Notes: generated from the letters alone by a model not told the origin. DNA of 9,525 nt from JBEKDJ01 sp050014415 (GCA_050014415.1 JBEKDJ010000170.1:1-9525), one strand, 5' to 3'. Positions 1 through 6,919 are shown, counted from the first letter of the stretch. Translations and numbers: made by a program.

Positions 1-41
1 AGGATAATCTTTCTTATTCGCGCAGCGGCTCTGTTCTTCAT

Positions 42-114
42 GCGTCAATCCAAAATTGAATCAACACCGTGAATTCACATGCTTGTCAACTTTATCACAA
101 CTTCGGATTGACGC
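42..114. repeat. Imperfect inverted repeat near the left edge
   Basis: Positions 42-58 read GCGTCAATCCAAAATTG and 98-114 read CAACTTCGGATTGACGC. The second is the reverse complement of the first with two mismatches in 17 bases, and 39 bases lie between the arms. The right arm falls in the decayed tail of the 3-hydroxyacyl-CoA dehydrogenase remnant. This could be the end of a lost mobile element, a small inverted duplication or a hairpin; no transposase is visible. The arms are seen directly; the origin is unknown. Confidence 0.5.
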
Positions 115-151
115 TTATTCGAAAGGTTGTACGGAAGGATAGAAACCTAAA

Positions 152-559
152 AACAACATTTTCAGGAAGTAACACACGCGATGGAGTTGAAAGTTCTTCC
201 ACCTCAATAGCCAGTCAACGCTAGGACTTCGCGCCGCTGATAGAGTGCTTTAAGCTGCACTAACACTTTTTGCTTCTGCTTGAGGTCCTCGGCCGCCGCC
301 TCGATTACAAGATCCGTATCACCTATGGCTTCCTTCAGTCGAGGGCGTTCTTGATCTTGACATTCACAGCGTCACTTGTCTGTTCCCCGAGATGTTCCCT
401 TTCTTTACAATCAGGCCAAGGGTCTTGTTGATACTGTCAATACTTCGCTGAAGAAATATCTCCTCTACATCTGGCATGGCAACCTGGAACCACCGTGCAC
501 ATATACCTCTGGTGTACCGCTCCCCATCATACCCGCACGTATGGCAGCCACTTTCTTAA
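152..559 (-). pseudogene. Decayed 3-hydroxyacyl-CoA dehydrogenase (N-terminal NAD-binding part)
   Basis: Reading leftwards from about 559, the three frames stitched together give the start of a 3-hydroxyacyl-CoA dehydrogenase: KVAAIRAGMMGSGTPEVY (degraded GxGxMGxGIAQ dinucleotide-binding loop), then VEEIFLQRSIDSINKTLG, VKKGNISG, KNALD, and LKEAIGDTDLVIEAAAEDL, which matches the family's DLVIEA-E segment. Weaker traces follow: IEVEELSTPSR and PENVV, then possibly NPKL/VIKL at about 84-104 (family FNPxPVMKLVE). Frame breaks lie near 487, 388 and 338, with another after about 206, and there is no plausible start codon or RBS. Only roughly 130 of the usual 280 or so residues can be traced. It begins about 60 bases after the stop of the MmgE/PrpD gene and on the same strand, so it was probably the next gene of the cluster, and its loss removed the local 3-hydroxyacyl oxidation step. 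Sequencing error is unlikely, because substitutions as well as indels have hit conserved residues. Confidence 0.85.
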
Positions 560-618
560 TTTACCGATTGATAAATCTCTTTATGATTAATTTATCTGAT
601 CTTCCAGTCAAGTGTCCT

Positions 619-1998
619 TCACCGACTTGCTGGTACCAGTAACATCCCCAACTGGTTCACGTTATCGAGCTGCTCGAGGTTGCCCACCACTTCGATGATC
701 TGATCAAGTTGTTTTTGAGGAAAAGGCTTGAGCGAGCAGCTAACACATTTCCTGAATTTCTTTATACATTCCTCCATGGTTACGGGGTTTCTTGGATTGC
801 CCTTCGGAAACTCTGTTTTCTTGAGCAGTATACGGCCCGATCTGGTTTTGACCTCCATAACTACCGAGCCTAGCACTAAGTCCGTTTTCCGTTCAGGGTC
901 CAGCACAGGCGTGATCCTCTGGGCAAGCTTAAGGATTTCCGGGTCATTTATGGACTGCTCATTTATCTCGTCGATAAAGACATCACCTCGCACGAAAGTG
1001 GCAGCCGTCACATAGGGAATACTAAACTGTGCATCCACGGAGGTTCTTGGTGTCCTTTTCTTCTCGAGGGGGGCACAGACAAACTTATAACATTCCTCGG
1101 CAACCTTCACCGTGATCCGATCGATTTGGTCGGCAGTTATTCCGTCTACCCTGAACATTTGAGCAAGATCGATTGCTTGATGGGTTAGCCGACACGCACT
1201 GTGAAACTTAATCGCAAGATCCTCTCCTCTGAATTTCTTGCCCAGCCCTTTAGTGAGAACTTCGAGCCTGGGATCCGGTTCATAGGCATTGTAAAATCCG
1301 TACTGCCCTTGAAGTACATTCTGGGTTCCCGTGATACCCTTCTGTGCCATCAGCGCTGCCTCTATCGCAGATTTGGCCCTTGTTCCCTGCTGAATGTAGG
1401 TCATCATTACACCGTCCATGCTCGCTTGGACATCCCCGACCATTTGGGAATAGGCTATACCCATAGCATTCAAGAGCTGATCCTCATTTAAACCGAGGAG
1501 CTTGCCTGCGGAACCCGTCAAGGCAAAAACCATAAACAGATTGTCTCTCCCCGAGATCATGGGGTTCATTTTGACGGACATAGCAAGCCTGATGACAAGG
1601 TCATGACCCAAGACTACGGCGGTTATAAAATCCTTGCCATTAATTGTACCTTGACGTTCTGCGACGGCTAGGCAGGTAGGGATTATGGATGCACTGGGAT
1701 GGAGAGGAAACATATCGATGATGTCGTCGAGTTCAAGAACCCGGGCCATGGCACCGTTTGCTTGTGCCGCTAACGCAGCAGGTGCCTTCCGGCCAAACAC
1801 GGCAATGGTGCCCTCCTCCCGTCCTCCCCAGTCACAGATGTAGTCAACTAACAGTCTGCAACCTTCAATAGAAGAACCCCCAATCATCACACCGAGTGTG
1901 TCAAGCACCGACCTTTTTGTAATTGAAACTACCTGAGGCGGCAGGTCTTCAAACATAACCTGTGAGGCATGTTTTGCAAGTGTTTCCATCAGATCCAT
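619..1998 (-). CDS. MmgE/PrpD family protein
   Basis: A 459-residue protein of normal length for the MmgE/PrpD family, which includes 2-methylcitrate dehydratase and cis-aconitate decarboxylase; these are cytoplasmic, cofactor-free enzymes acting on small carboxylic acids. Visible family signatures are ELDD (89-92) followed by HPS (100-102), the RAKSAIEAALMA helix (207-218), KFHSACRLTHQAID (264-277), DAQFSIPY (322-329) and the tail pattern KPF...LE...N ending near residue 450. The ATG at 1998 is preceded by AGGAGG at 2005-2010 with a 6-base spacer, which settles the start. It lies 214 bases after the flavoprotein gene and directly before the dehydrogenase remnant. By comparison from memory with human cis-aconitate decarboxylase, the histidine of the HP motif (H100) and the lysine before the second histidine motif (K264) are kept. 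The positions of H159 and K207 appear replaced, so neither named activity should be assumed. Family assignment is firm; substrate unknown. Confidence 0.93.
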   Translation of the reverse strand: MDLMETLAKHASQVMFEDLPPQVVSITKRSVLDTLGVMIGGSSIEGCRLLVDYICDWGGREEGTIAVFGRKAPAALAAQANGAMARVLELDDIIDMFPLHPSASIIPTCLAVAERQGTINGKDFITAVVLGHDLVIRLAMSVKMNPMISGRDNLFMVFALTGSAGKLLGLNEDQLLNAMGIAYSQMVGDVQASMDGVMMTYIQQGTRAKSAIEAALMAQKGITGTQNVLQGQYGFYNAYEPDPRLEVLTKGLGKKFRGEDLAIKFHSACRLTHQAIDLAQMFRVDGITADQIDRITVKVAEECYKFVCAPLEKKRTPRTSVDAQFSIPYVTAATFVRGDVFIDEINEQSINDPEILKLAQRITPVLDPERKTDLVLGSVVMEVKTRSGRILLKKTEFPKGNPRNPVTMEECIKKFRKCVSCSLKPFPQKQLDQIIEVVGNLEQLDNVNQLGMLLVPASR

Positions 1999-2037
1999 AA
2001 CCCGCCTCCTCTAATCCAGGCATAACCCTCGTTCTCA

Positions 2038-2163
2038 CTACGAATCCTTTATAAGAGTAAGCACAATGCAGATCCATGTATCGTCTTCTTCGTTCCCGTC
2101 CATGATCTGCGCCAAGGGAACGCGGGGATTGAGCATCTGGTGTTTCCAGGCCTCTCTCCTGAA
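2038..2163 (-). other. Short open stretch, possible gene remnant
   Basis: In the spacer between the flavoprotein and MmgE/PrpD genes, one minus-strand frame is open from just after a TAG (2164-2166) to a TAG at 2038-2040. It contains an ATG at 2136 that would give a 32-residue peptide starting MLNPRVPLAQIMDGNEED and ending in a hydrophobic WICIVLTLIKDS. The composition looks protein-like, but there is no RBS at a usable distance and I recognise no family. It may be a remnant of a lost gene or chance. The rest of the 1999-2212 spacer shows only the RBS of the MmgE/PrpD gene. Confidence 0.25.
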
Positions 2164-2212
2164 CTACCAGAAATTTCGGTCACTCTACTTAATCTAAATA
2201 CATCCAAGCCAG

Positions 2213-3691
2213 TCATATGTTCAACACATACCCTGCCGCGTTTTCTCCTGCAATACGGCCAGAGTTAATAGCAAAGCCAAAGGTGCTCCCGGAAAGCCTC
2301 GCACAATAAGTATCCGATTCCCATCCCCCGGTGTCGACACCTGCAGCGTAGAGTCCCTGAATGGGTCTATCTTTTAGATCAAGAACCTCCATACGATGAT
2401 TAATCTTAATCCCTCCTATGGTACCGATAAAGCCTACATGACATTTTATGGCATAGAAAGGAGGAGTTCGGAGGGGAAAGAGATATCTTCTGTCCTTGCA
2501 AAAGATCTTGTCATATCCAAGGTCGCAGCAGGCATTGTATTCTGATATTGTTGCCTCTAATACTTCATGGGCTACTCCTATCCATTTAGCAATTTTGCTC
2601 CAGGTATTAGAGATTTTAACCCTTCCCTTCTCTGACTCCAACTGGAGCTGTCTTCCCAAATTGGTCAGCTTTGTCCCTTGTGCCACAAATAGTCTCCCTT
2701 CACCTTTAATAAGCCCCTGTTTGATAATATTTTGTATGATCTTTGAATCCAAAATGCTATAAGATGTTTTGTCCGGTTGCTGGTTTACTGTATTTGCAGA
2801 CTCAGGGAATATGAAACCAATGGCCTCATCCGTAAAACGTTCCCCTCTTTTATTGACCCATAGGGTATTCGGTTCCGTAGCGACGGCGCTCAAGCGTGAA
2901 GGAGGGCCTCCGGGAGTAGGGCCAAACAGTTGTAGAATTCCCAGGTCTTCAGTAGCACCCCCTATTTCGGTAGTCATTAACAGTCCATCTCCTATATGAG
3001 GCAAACCTATGTTCTCCATGAAATCAGTGTAGGTTGGACAATATTTTTTCAATAGTTCTTTGTTTCGACCATATCCTCCCGTTGCGATGACTACGCCTTT
3101 TGCAATGATTCTTATCTCCTTCCCTTTTGTTGTAGCAAGAACCCCCGTCACATTTCCTTCCTTTCCAGCTAATAGCTTCTTTCCTGCTGTTTCAAGAAGC
3201 ATTTTTACCTTCAGCTTTTCGCAGTTCTTTCTTAGGATTTTGATAAGGTCTATCCCTCCGTTCTTCAACACGTGCCAAGTTTGCGGAATTTGGTTAGGGT
3301 ACAGTGCTGGGACGGAATCAATCTTCAGCCCTTTATCTTCCAACCATTGAACCGTGTCTCCTGATTTATCGACAAAAGCGCGGACAATCCTGGGATTGAT
3401 TTTCCAATGAGCGTAGTCCATCGCTATCCTAAAAAGCATGTCTCTCTGGGCGTCGATCATCATCCGCTTTTGGACCGGGCTTTCCGCGGCAAAGAATCCT
3501 TCTGCCATCGCTGAATTGCCCCCAAGTCTATGCCGTTTTTCAAGCACGATAACCTTCACACCCTTTTCTGCTGCTGCAACAGCCGCTGCAAGACCAGCTC
3601 CTCCACCCCCCGCGATGGCAATATCTGCCTTAAGGCCTTCATCCCTCAGATTTTCAATATGCTGACCTGACGTTTTTCCCTTATTTCTCAT
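2213..3691 (-). CDS. FAD-dependent oxidoreductase, fumarate reductase/3-ketosteroid dehydrogenase-like flavoprotein
   Basis: A 492-residue soluble flavoprotein of the FAD_binding_2 family (fumarate reductase, urocanate reductase, 3-ketosteroid 1-dehydrogenase relatives). It has the dinucleotide-binding loop AGGGGAGLAAA near residues 27-37, the LGGNS motif (57-61), the VVIATGGYG strand (200-208), the RFTDE segment (285-289) and the C-terminal FAD-binding half with GTIGG (423-427), GLYAAG and ARLSGSTFGFAINSGR. There is no signal peptide, haem-binding CxxCH or FMN-attachment domain, so it is probably cytoplasmic and needs a separate electron partner. The ATG at 3691 has GAAGGAG eight bases upstream. 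A GTG 21 codons earlier has no RBS and adds residues before the Rossmann fold that match nothing. Compared from memory with Shewanella fumarate reductase, the arginine of RLxG (R465) is kept. The proton-donating arginine after the RF-x-x-E motif is Phe293 here, and the HHTMGG histidines are absent, so fumarate is an unlikely substrate. The true substrate is unknown. Confidence 0.9.
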   Translation of the reverse strand: MRNKGKTSGQHIENLRDEGLKADIAIAGGGGAGLAAAVAAAEKGVKVIVLEKRHRLGGNSAMAEGFFAAESPVQKRMMIDAQRDMLFRIAMDYAHWKINPRIVRAFVDKSGDTVQWLEDKGLKIDSVPALYPNQIPQTWHVLKNGGIDLIKILRKNCEKLKVKMLLETAGKKLLAGKEGNVTGVLATTKGKEIRIIAKGVVIATGGYGRNKELLKKYCPTYTDFMENIGLPHIGDGLLMTTEIGGATEDLGILQLFGPTPGGPPSRLSAVATEPNTLWVNKRGERFTDEAIGFIFPESANTVNQQPDKTSYSILDSKIIQNIIKQGLIKGEGRLFVAQGTKLTNLGRQLQLESEKGRVKISNTWSKIAKWIGVAHEVLEATISEYNACCDLGYDKIFCKDRRYLFPLRTPPFYAIKCHVGFIGTIGGIKINHRMEVLDLKDRPIQGLYAAGVDTGGWESDTYCARLSGSTFGFAINSGRIAGENAAGYVLNI

Positions 3692-3699
3692 TCCCGGCT

Positions 3700-3706
3700 C
3701 TCCTTC
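3700..3706 (-). promoter_or_regulatory. Ribosome binding site deciding the flavoprotein start
   Basis: The minus strand reads GAAGGAG here, 8 bases ahead of the ATG at 3691. This favours the ATG over the longer GTG-initiated reading from 3754, which has no such site. Confidence 0.8.
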
Positions 3707-3723
3707 GAATAAACAAGTTACAT

Positions 3724-3753
3724 TGAAAGAACCTCTCACGTGAAAGTTCTTCA
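3724..3753. promoter_or_regulatory. Dyad centred on TCACGTGA upstream of the flavoprotein gene
   Basis: An 8-base perfect palindrome TCACGTGA (3736-3743) is flanked by TGAAAGAAC (3724-3732) and GTTCTTCA (3746-3753), which are inverted copies of each other apart from one inserted base. The whole dyad spans 30 bases and sits 33-62 bases before the flavoprotein ATG. This is the right place and size for a repressor site, or for a hairpin in the mRNA leader. The symmetry is seen directly; the operator role and any link to the TetR-like regulator of this cluster are inference. Confidence 0.4.
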
Positions 3754-3778
3754 CTGATTCGTTTTAACAAGTAATTAT

Positions 3779-3797
3779 CCCCCGGCATAGCCGGGGG
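3779..3797. repeat. GC-rich hairpin, copy 1 of a repeated element
   Basis: CCCCCGGCATAGCCGGGGG is a perfect 8-base-arm hairpin with a 3-base loop, followed on the plus strand by CTTTAC. A near-identical copy stands at 3952-3970. In the direction of the genes (leftwards) it is followed by ATAATTAC, not a T-run, so a REP-like element or mRNA-stabilising hairpin fits better than a classical terminator. Confidence 0.7.
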
Positions 3798-3802
3798 CTT
3801 TA

Positions 3803-3839
3803 CGATTGCTGGCCCCTCAAAGGGGCCTGATCGCAATCG
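3803..3839. repeat. Second, longer hairpin next to copy 1
   Basis: The outer stem CGATTGC (3803-3809) pairs with GCAATCG (3833-3839), and the inner stem GGCCCCT (3811-3817) pairs with AGGGGCC (3821-3827) around a CAA loop, with an uneven internal bulge. It begins 5 bases after the copy 1 hairpin, so the two form a tandem structured block in the thiolase-flavoprotein spacer. The rest of the 3692-4031 spacer, apart from the listed hairpins, dyad and RBS, holds nothing I can identify. Confidence 0.7.
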
Positions 3840-3951
3840 GAAAATAATAGGAAAACCTTAATCCAATGGAGTGTACTGGCATCAATTTTTCACCCCAGGC
3901 ACTAATGCATGATAGAAATACATATTCCCGAAAATGTCAAACTCTGGGAGT

Positions 3952-3970
3952 CCCCCGGCAGAGCCGGGGG
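3952..3970. repeat. GC-rich hairpin, copy 2 of a repeated element
   Basis: CCCCCGGCAGAGCCGGGGG differs from the copy at 3779-3797 by one loop base, and like it is followed by TTTAC on the plus strand. It lies 62 bases past the stop of the thiolase gene. Such paired hairpins in intergenic DNA resemble REP/BIME elements; reduced readthrough into the flavoprotein gene is possible but not shown. Confidence 0.7.
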
Positions 3971-4031
3971 TTTACCTAATTGCAATTATACGATATTGAT
4001 TTGAAAGGCCAGACCGATAAACTAATGACTG

Positions 4032-5207
4032 CTACACATGCTCTAAAATAATCGCAAATCCCATTCCTCCTCCAGCGCAAAGCGATGCAATGCCCAAGTT
4101 GAGGTCATCGGCCATCATGCCATGAATGAGTGTGACTACAAGCCGACAGCCAGTAGCTCCGACTGGGTGCCCAAGAGCTATTCCACTACCATAAATATTT
4201 ACCTTATCGCGATCAAGACTTAATTCCCTTTCACAAGCCAAGTATTGGGCCGCAAAGGCTTCGTTTATCTCAAAAAGGTCAATGTCAGTGAGGGTAATTT
4301 TTGACTTTTTAAGGACAGTCTGAATGGCCGGAACTGGTCCAATTCCCATATAATTCGGATCCACCCCGGCGACATGGTATTCTTTGATCCTTACGAAAGG
4401 TGTTAGACCCAGTTCTTTGGCTTTTTCATGATTAGCGACGATGACTGCAGATGCAGCATCGTTCAAGCCACAGGCATTCCCCGCTGTCACGGTGCCATCC
4501 TCTTTGAAAGCTGGCGTAAGCTTGGCTAGTTTCTCTAAACTGATGTCACGTCTGACATGTTCATCGGTATCGAAAACGATAGGCTTCCCTTTTTGGACGG
4601 GGATTGTTATAGGAGTTATCTCAGATGCAAATTTCTTTTCGTCAATAGCCTTGGCTGCCCGCTTGTGGCTCAAGACCGCAAAGGTATCCTGCTCCACCCG
4701 AGAAATGTTGTATTTTTCTGCAAGGTTTTCAGCAGTCAAACCCATGCCAACACCAATGAGAGGTTCCTGCATGCCCTTCCAGATCAGATCATATGCCTCT
4801 GCATGCCTCAACCTCTGACCCCATCGGGCCGATTCCATAATGTAAGGTGCATTACTCATGCTTTCAACTCCGCCAGCCAGAATGAGATCAGCCTCGCCAC
4901 ATTGAATAGATTGTGTTGCGGAAATGATCGCTTGAAGGGAAGAACCACAGGTGCTGTTGATTGTAAAGGCAGGGACTTCCTCTGGAATCCCAACCTTATA
5001 GGCTGCATTGCGAGCAATATTTTGCTCTATCGGTGCAAAACAAGAACCGAATATAACTTTGTTAATCCACTCAGGCTGTACATTTGCACGCCCCATAACC
5101 TCTTTCATCACGTGTTGAGCCAACTTCATTGGTGAAAACATTTTTAATGTCCCACCAAAATCTCCGATAGCTGTTCTAAGCCCACTTATAATTACCACTT
5201 CTTTCAT
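4032..5207 (-). CDS. Thiolase (acetyl-CoA C-acyltransferase type)
   Basis: A 391-residue canonical thiolase that cleaves 3-oxoacyl-CoA with CoA, or condenses two acyl-CoAs. All catalytic parts are present: the nucleophilic cysteine in NSTCGSS (C87), NEAF (315-318), GHPVGATG with H347, and the second cysteine in LCAGGGMG (C377). These positions and the length match the Zoogloea-type biosynthetic/degradative tetrameric thiolases closely. The ATG at 5207 has GGAGG 10 bases upstream. It follows the acyl-CoA dehydrogenase after a 108-base gap on the same strand and probably carries out the last, acetyl-CoA-releasing step of the pathway. Chain-length preference, and the choice between acetoacetyl-CoA thiolase and a longer-chain 3-ketoacyl-CoA thiolase, cannot be told from the motifs. 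It is the only one of the two thiolase-fold proteins here with the full textbook active site. Confidence 0.95.
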   Translation of the reverse strand: MKEVVIISGLRTAIGDFGGTLKMFSPMKLAQHVMKEVMGRANVQPEWINKVIFGSCFAPIEQNIARNAAYKVGIPEEVPAFTINSTCGSSLQAIISATQSIQCGEADLILAGGVESMSNAPYIMESARWGQRLRHAEAYDLIWKGMQEPLIGVGMGLTAENLAEKYNISRVEQDTFAVLSHKRAAKAIDEKKFASEITPITIPVQKGKPIVFDTDEHVRRDISLEKLAKLTPAFKEDGTVTAGNACGLNDAASAVIVANHEKAKELGLTPFVRIKEYHVAGVDPNYMGIGPVPAIQTVLKKSKITLTDIDLFEINEAFAAQYLACERELSLDRDKVNIYGSGIALGHPVGATGCRLVVTLIHGMMADDLNLGIASLCAGGGMGFAIILEHV

Positions 5208-5315
5208 TTCCTAAAAACCTCCAACGTCATTCCATCCCCTTCCTATATTCAGCATAAAAATCAAGTTTCCCAGAGCGCAACAAGTTAAGCGTTACTTATC
5301 GTATTGCATACGAAA

Positions 5316-6479
5316 CTAAAAAGATCTAGGAAGCCCGTATGCCTCGGCAATCATATTCTTACACGATTCATTATTGAGTGGAGCGAAAGGAAACTGCTTT
5401 GCATCCCTTAAATAACGCTGCATATCATATTCCATACAGTAGCCATACCCTCCTAGTATTTCCATTCCATTGATCGCATGAATGACTGCACGATCAGAGG
5501 CAAACTGTTTGGCTATAACGGACTCTATTGCGTAGGGTTTACCATTCTCGACCAACCAGGCACATTTATATGTCAGGGTGCGGGCCAATTCGATCTCAAT
5601 GGCCATATCAGCTATCATGTGCTGCACAGCCATAAATTCGCCAATCGGTTTTCCGAATGCATATCGCCGTTTAGCATAGGCGACCGCATCTTCTAATACT
5701 GCCATGGAGATTCCAACAGCATTTGCTGCTACACTGATCCTTTCCGGGTTTAAAGTAGAAAGGAGTTCATACCACCCATTATTGAGAGTTCCCAGTAGGT
5801 TCTCCTTGGGGACTCTAACATCATCAAAGAATACCTCACAAGCAGCGCATGCATGGTTTCCCAGCTTCGGAATTTTTGTGATGGTGATACCGGGGTTTCT
5901 GGCATCAACAATAAAAGTGGAGAGGGCTTTTGATTTTTTCGACGCTTTTTCATCAGTAATCACAACAGTATTGATGTAATTTGCCACATGGGCAGCACTT
6001 ATGAAAGTCTTTTGGCCATTGATGATGTAATCACCTCCATCCTCAACAGCGGTGCTGGAAATAGTGCCAAGTATATCCGTTCCACCCGCTGGCTCCGTTA
6101 GGGCCATGGCCCATTTTAGATCTCCAGATCTTACGTGTGGAAGATACTCTTTTTTCTGGTTCTCATTCCCTAACTCTGTTAAGGTTCTTTGCCCAAAGGA
6201 AAGATTAACCGCTAAGGCCACGCCGATAGAACTGCAAGCTTTAGATAACTCCTCGAGAACAATTACCGTTTCAATATAGCCCAATCCAGCTCCACCATAT
6301 TCTTCTGGTACAATTAATCCATGAACGCCTATATTAGCGAGCTTTTTCCAGATATCCTCTGGAGGGAAATCACAATTTTCGTCTAGCCATCTCACATACT
6401 CTTTTGTCAATTCTTTTTGGCAGAATTCTTTTATTGCGCTTCGGATATCTTGCTGTTCTTCAGTCAATTCGAAGTCCAT
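5316..6479 (-). CDS. Acyl-CoA dehydrogenase
   Basis: A 387-residue acyl-CoA dehydrogenase of normal length, an FAD enzyme that forms a 2,3-double bond in an acyl-CoA and passes electrons to ETF. The N-terminal helical domain opens with FELTEEQQDIR. The middle beta domain carries ALTEPAGGTD (126-135) and INGQKTFIS (153-161). The C-terminal domain has RYAFGKPIGEF (272-282) and ILGGYGY (341-347). The usual catalytic glutamate near the C-terminus (E376 of medium-chain enzymes, in a PVER motif) is Gln354 in DMQR. A glutamate stands instead in LNPER (E246), the position used as base by isovaleryl- and long-chain acyl-CoA dehydrogenases. The usual IYEGTSEI tail is also altered to FPFAPLNNES, which may reshape the FAD or CoA site. 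The ATG at 6479 has GGAG seven bases upstream and lies 23 bases after the DUF35 stop, so the two are surely co-transcribed. The substrate is unknown; a branched or bulky acyl-CoA is plausible. Confidence 0.95.
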   Translation of the reverse strand: MDFELTEEQQDIRSAIKEFCQKELTKEYVRWLDENCDFPPEDIWKKLANIGVHGLIVPEEYGGAGLGYIETVIVLEELSKACSSIGVALAVNLSFGQRTLTELGNENQKKEYLPHVRSGDLKWAMALTEPAGGTDILGTISSTAVEDGGDYIINGQKTFISAAHVANYINTVVITDEKASKKSKALSTFIVDARNPGITITKIPKLGNHACAACEVFFDDVRVPKENLLGTLNNGWYELLSTLNPERISVAANAVGISMAVLEDAVAYAKRRYAFGKPIGEFMAVQHMIADMAIEIELARTLTYKCAWLVENGKPYAIESVIAKQFASDRAVIHAINGMEILGGYGYCMEYDMQRYLRDAKQFPFAPLNNESCKNMIAEAYGLPRSF

Positions 6480-6502
6480 TTTCTTTCTCCATTTGCTTCC
6501 AC

Positions 6503-6919
6503 CTATTTCTTTGGGTTGAGTTTGAACATAGGCAAGCTGAATTCATCCGTTACATCCCTGAAGGTAACCTTAACATCCATACCTATAGATACCTCATCAG
6601 GTTTGCACTCCACAATGTTGGTCATCATTCTTATACCTTCTTCCAAATCAACTAAAGCGAGGACAAAAGGAAGGTCTTCTGCGAATCTTTCCTCAACGCC
6701 TGCCATTGTAATTGAGTAGGAAAAGACTTTCCCTCTGCCGCTGGCTTCAAACCAGTCCAGATTAGCAGACCAACAATCGGGACAGTATTTTCTGGGATAA
6801 AATATCTTTAGCCCACAGTCGTTACATCTTTGGATCATCAGTCTATGCCGTTTTGCTGCCTCCCAAAATGGTTTGCTCCACGGCTGAACCACGGGTAGCG
6901 GCTTTTTATATTCACTCAT
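6503..6919 (-). CDS. DUF35-type zinc-ribbon/OB-fold protein, partner of the thiolase-fold protein
   Basis: A 138-residue protein with the standard layout of the DUF35 family. An N-terminal helix (about 12-27, PWSKPFWEAAKRHRL) is followed by a rubredoxin-like zinc ribbon with cysteines at 32, 35, 46 and 49 (CNDC and CPDC), and then an OB-fold running to the C-terminus. Family members pair with SCP2/lipid-transfer-type thiolase-fold proteins. Known examples are BbsA with BbsB in anaerobic toluene degradation, and the DUF35 parts that bind Ltp2 aldolases in steroid degradation. The ATG at 6919 overlaps the stop of the upstream thiolase-fold gene in an ATGA, and the spacing of GGGGGAGGG ahead of it supports this start over an in-frame TTG at 6937. 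Translational coupling fits a fixed-ratio complex. It is probably structural and substrate-channelling rather than catalytic. Confidence 0.92.
   Translation of the reverse strand: MSEYKKPLPVVQPWSKPFWEAAKRHRLMIQRCNDCGLKIFYPRKYCPDCWSANLDWFEASGRGKVFSYSITMAGVEERFAEDLPFVLALVDLEEGIRMMTNIVECKPDEVSIGMDVKVTFRDVTDEFSLPMFKLNPKK

Noticed and set aside
376..642. An 88-codon plus-strand frame in the left spacer
   Set aside because: It runs antisense to the 3-hydroxyacyl-CoA dehydrogenase remnant and into the MmgE/PrpD stop; the minus strand explains this stretch better.
188..3752. A shared 12-mer TGAAAGTTCTTC at 188-199 and 3741-3752
   Set aside because: A few exact 12-base matches are expected by chance in a window of this size, and the flanks do not match.
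3779..3970. CRISPR array or classical terminators for the spaced GC-rich hairpins
   Set aside because: There are only two copies with unequal context and no regular spacers, and in the direction of transcription neither hairpin is followed by a T-run.
4557..5135. A 192-codon open frame on the plus strand
   Set aside because: It lies wholly inside the canonical thiolase gene on the other strand, has no recognisable domain, and the thiolase reading has a complete active site.
5300..5312. Small dyad CGTATTGCATACG in the gap before the thiolase gene
   Set aside because: Five-base arms are too short to stand out, and no promoter or T-run accompanies it.
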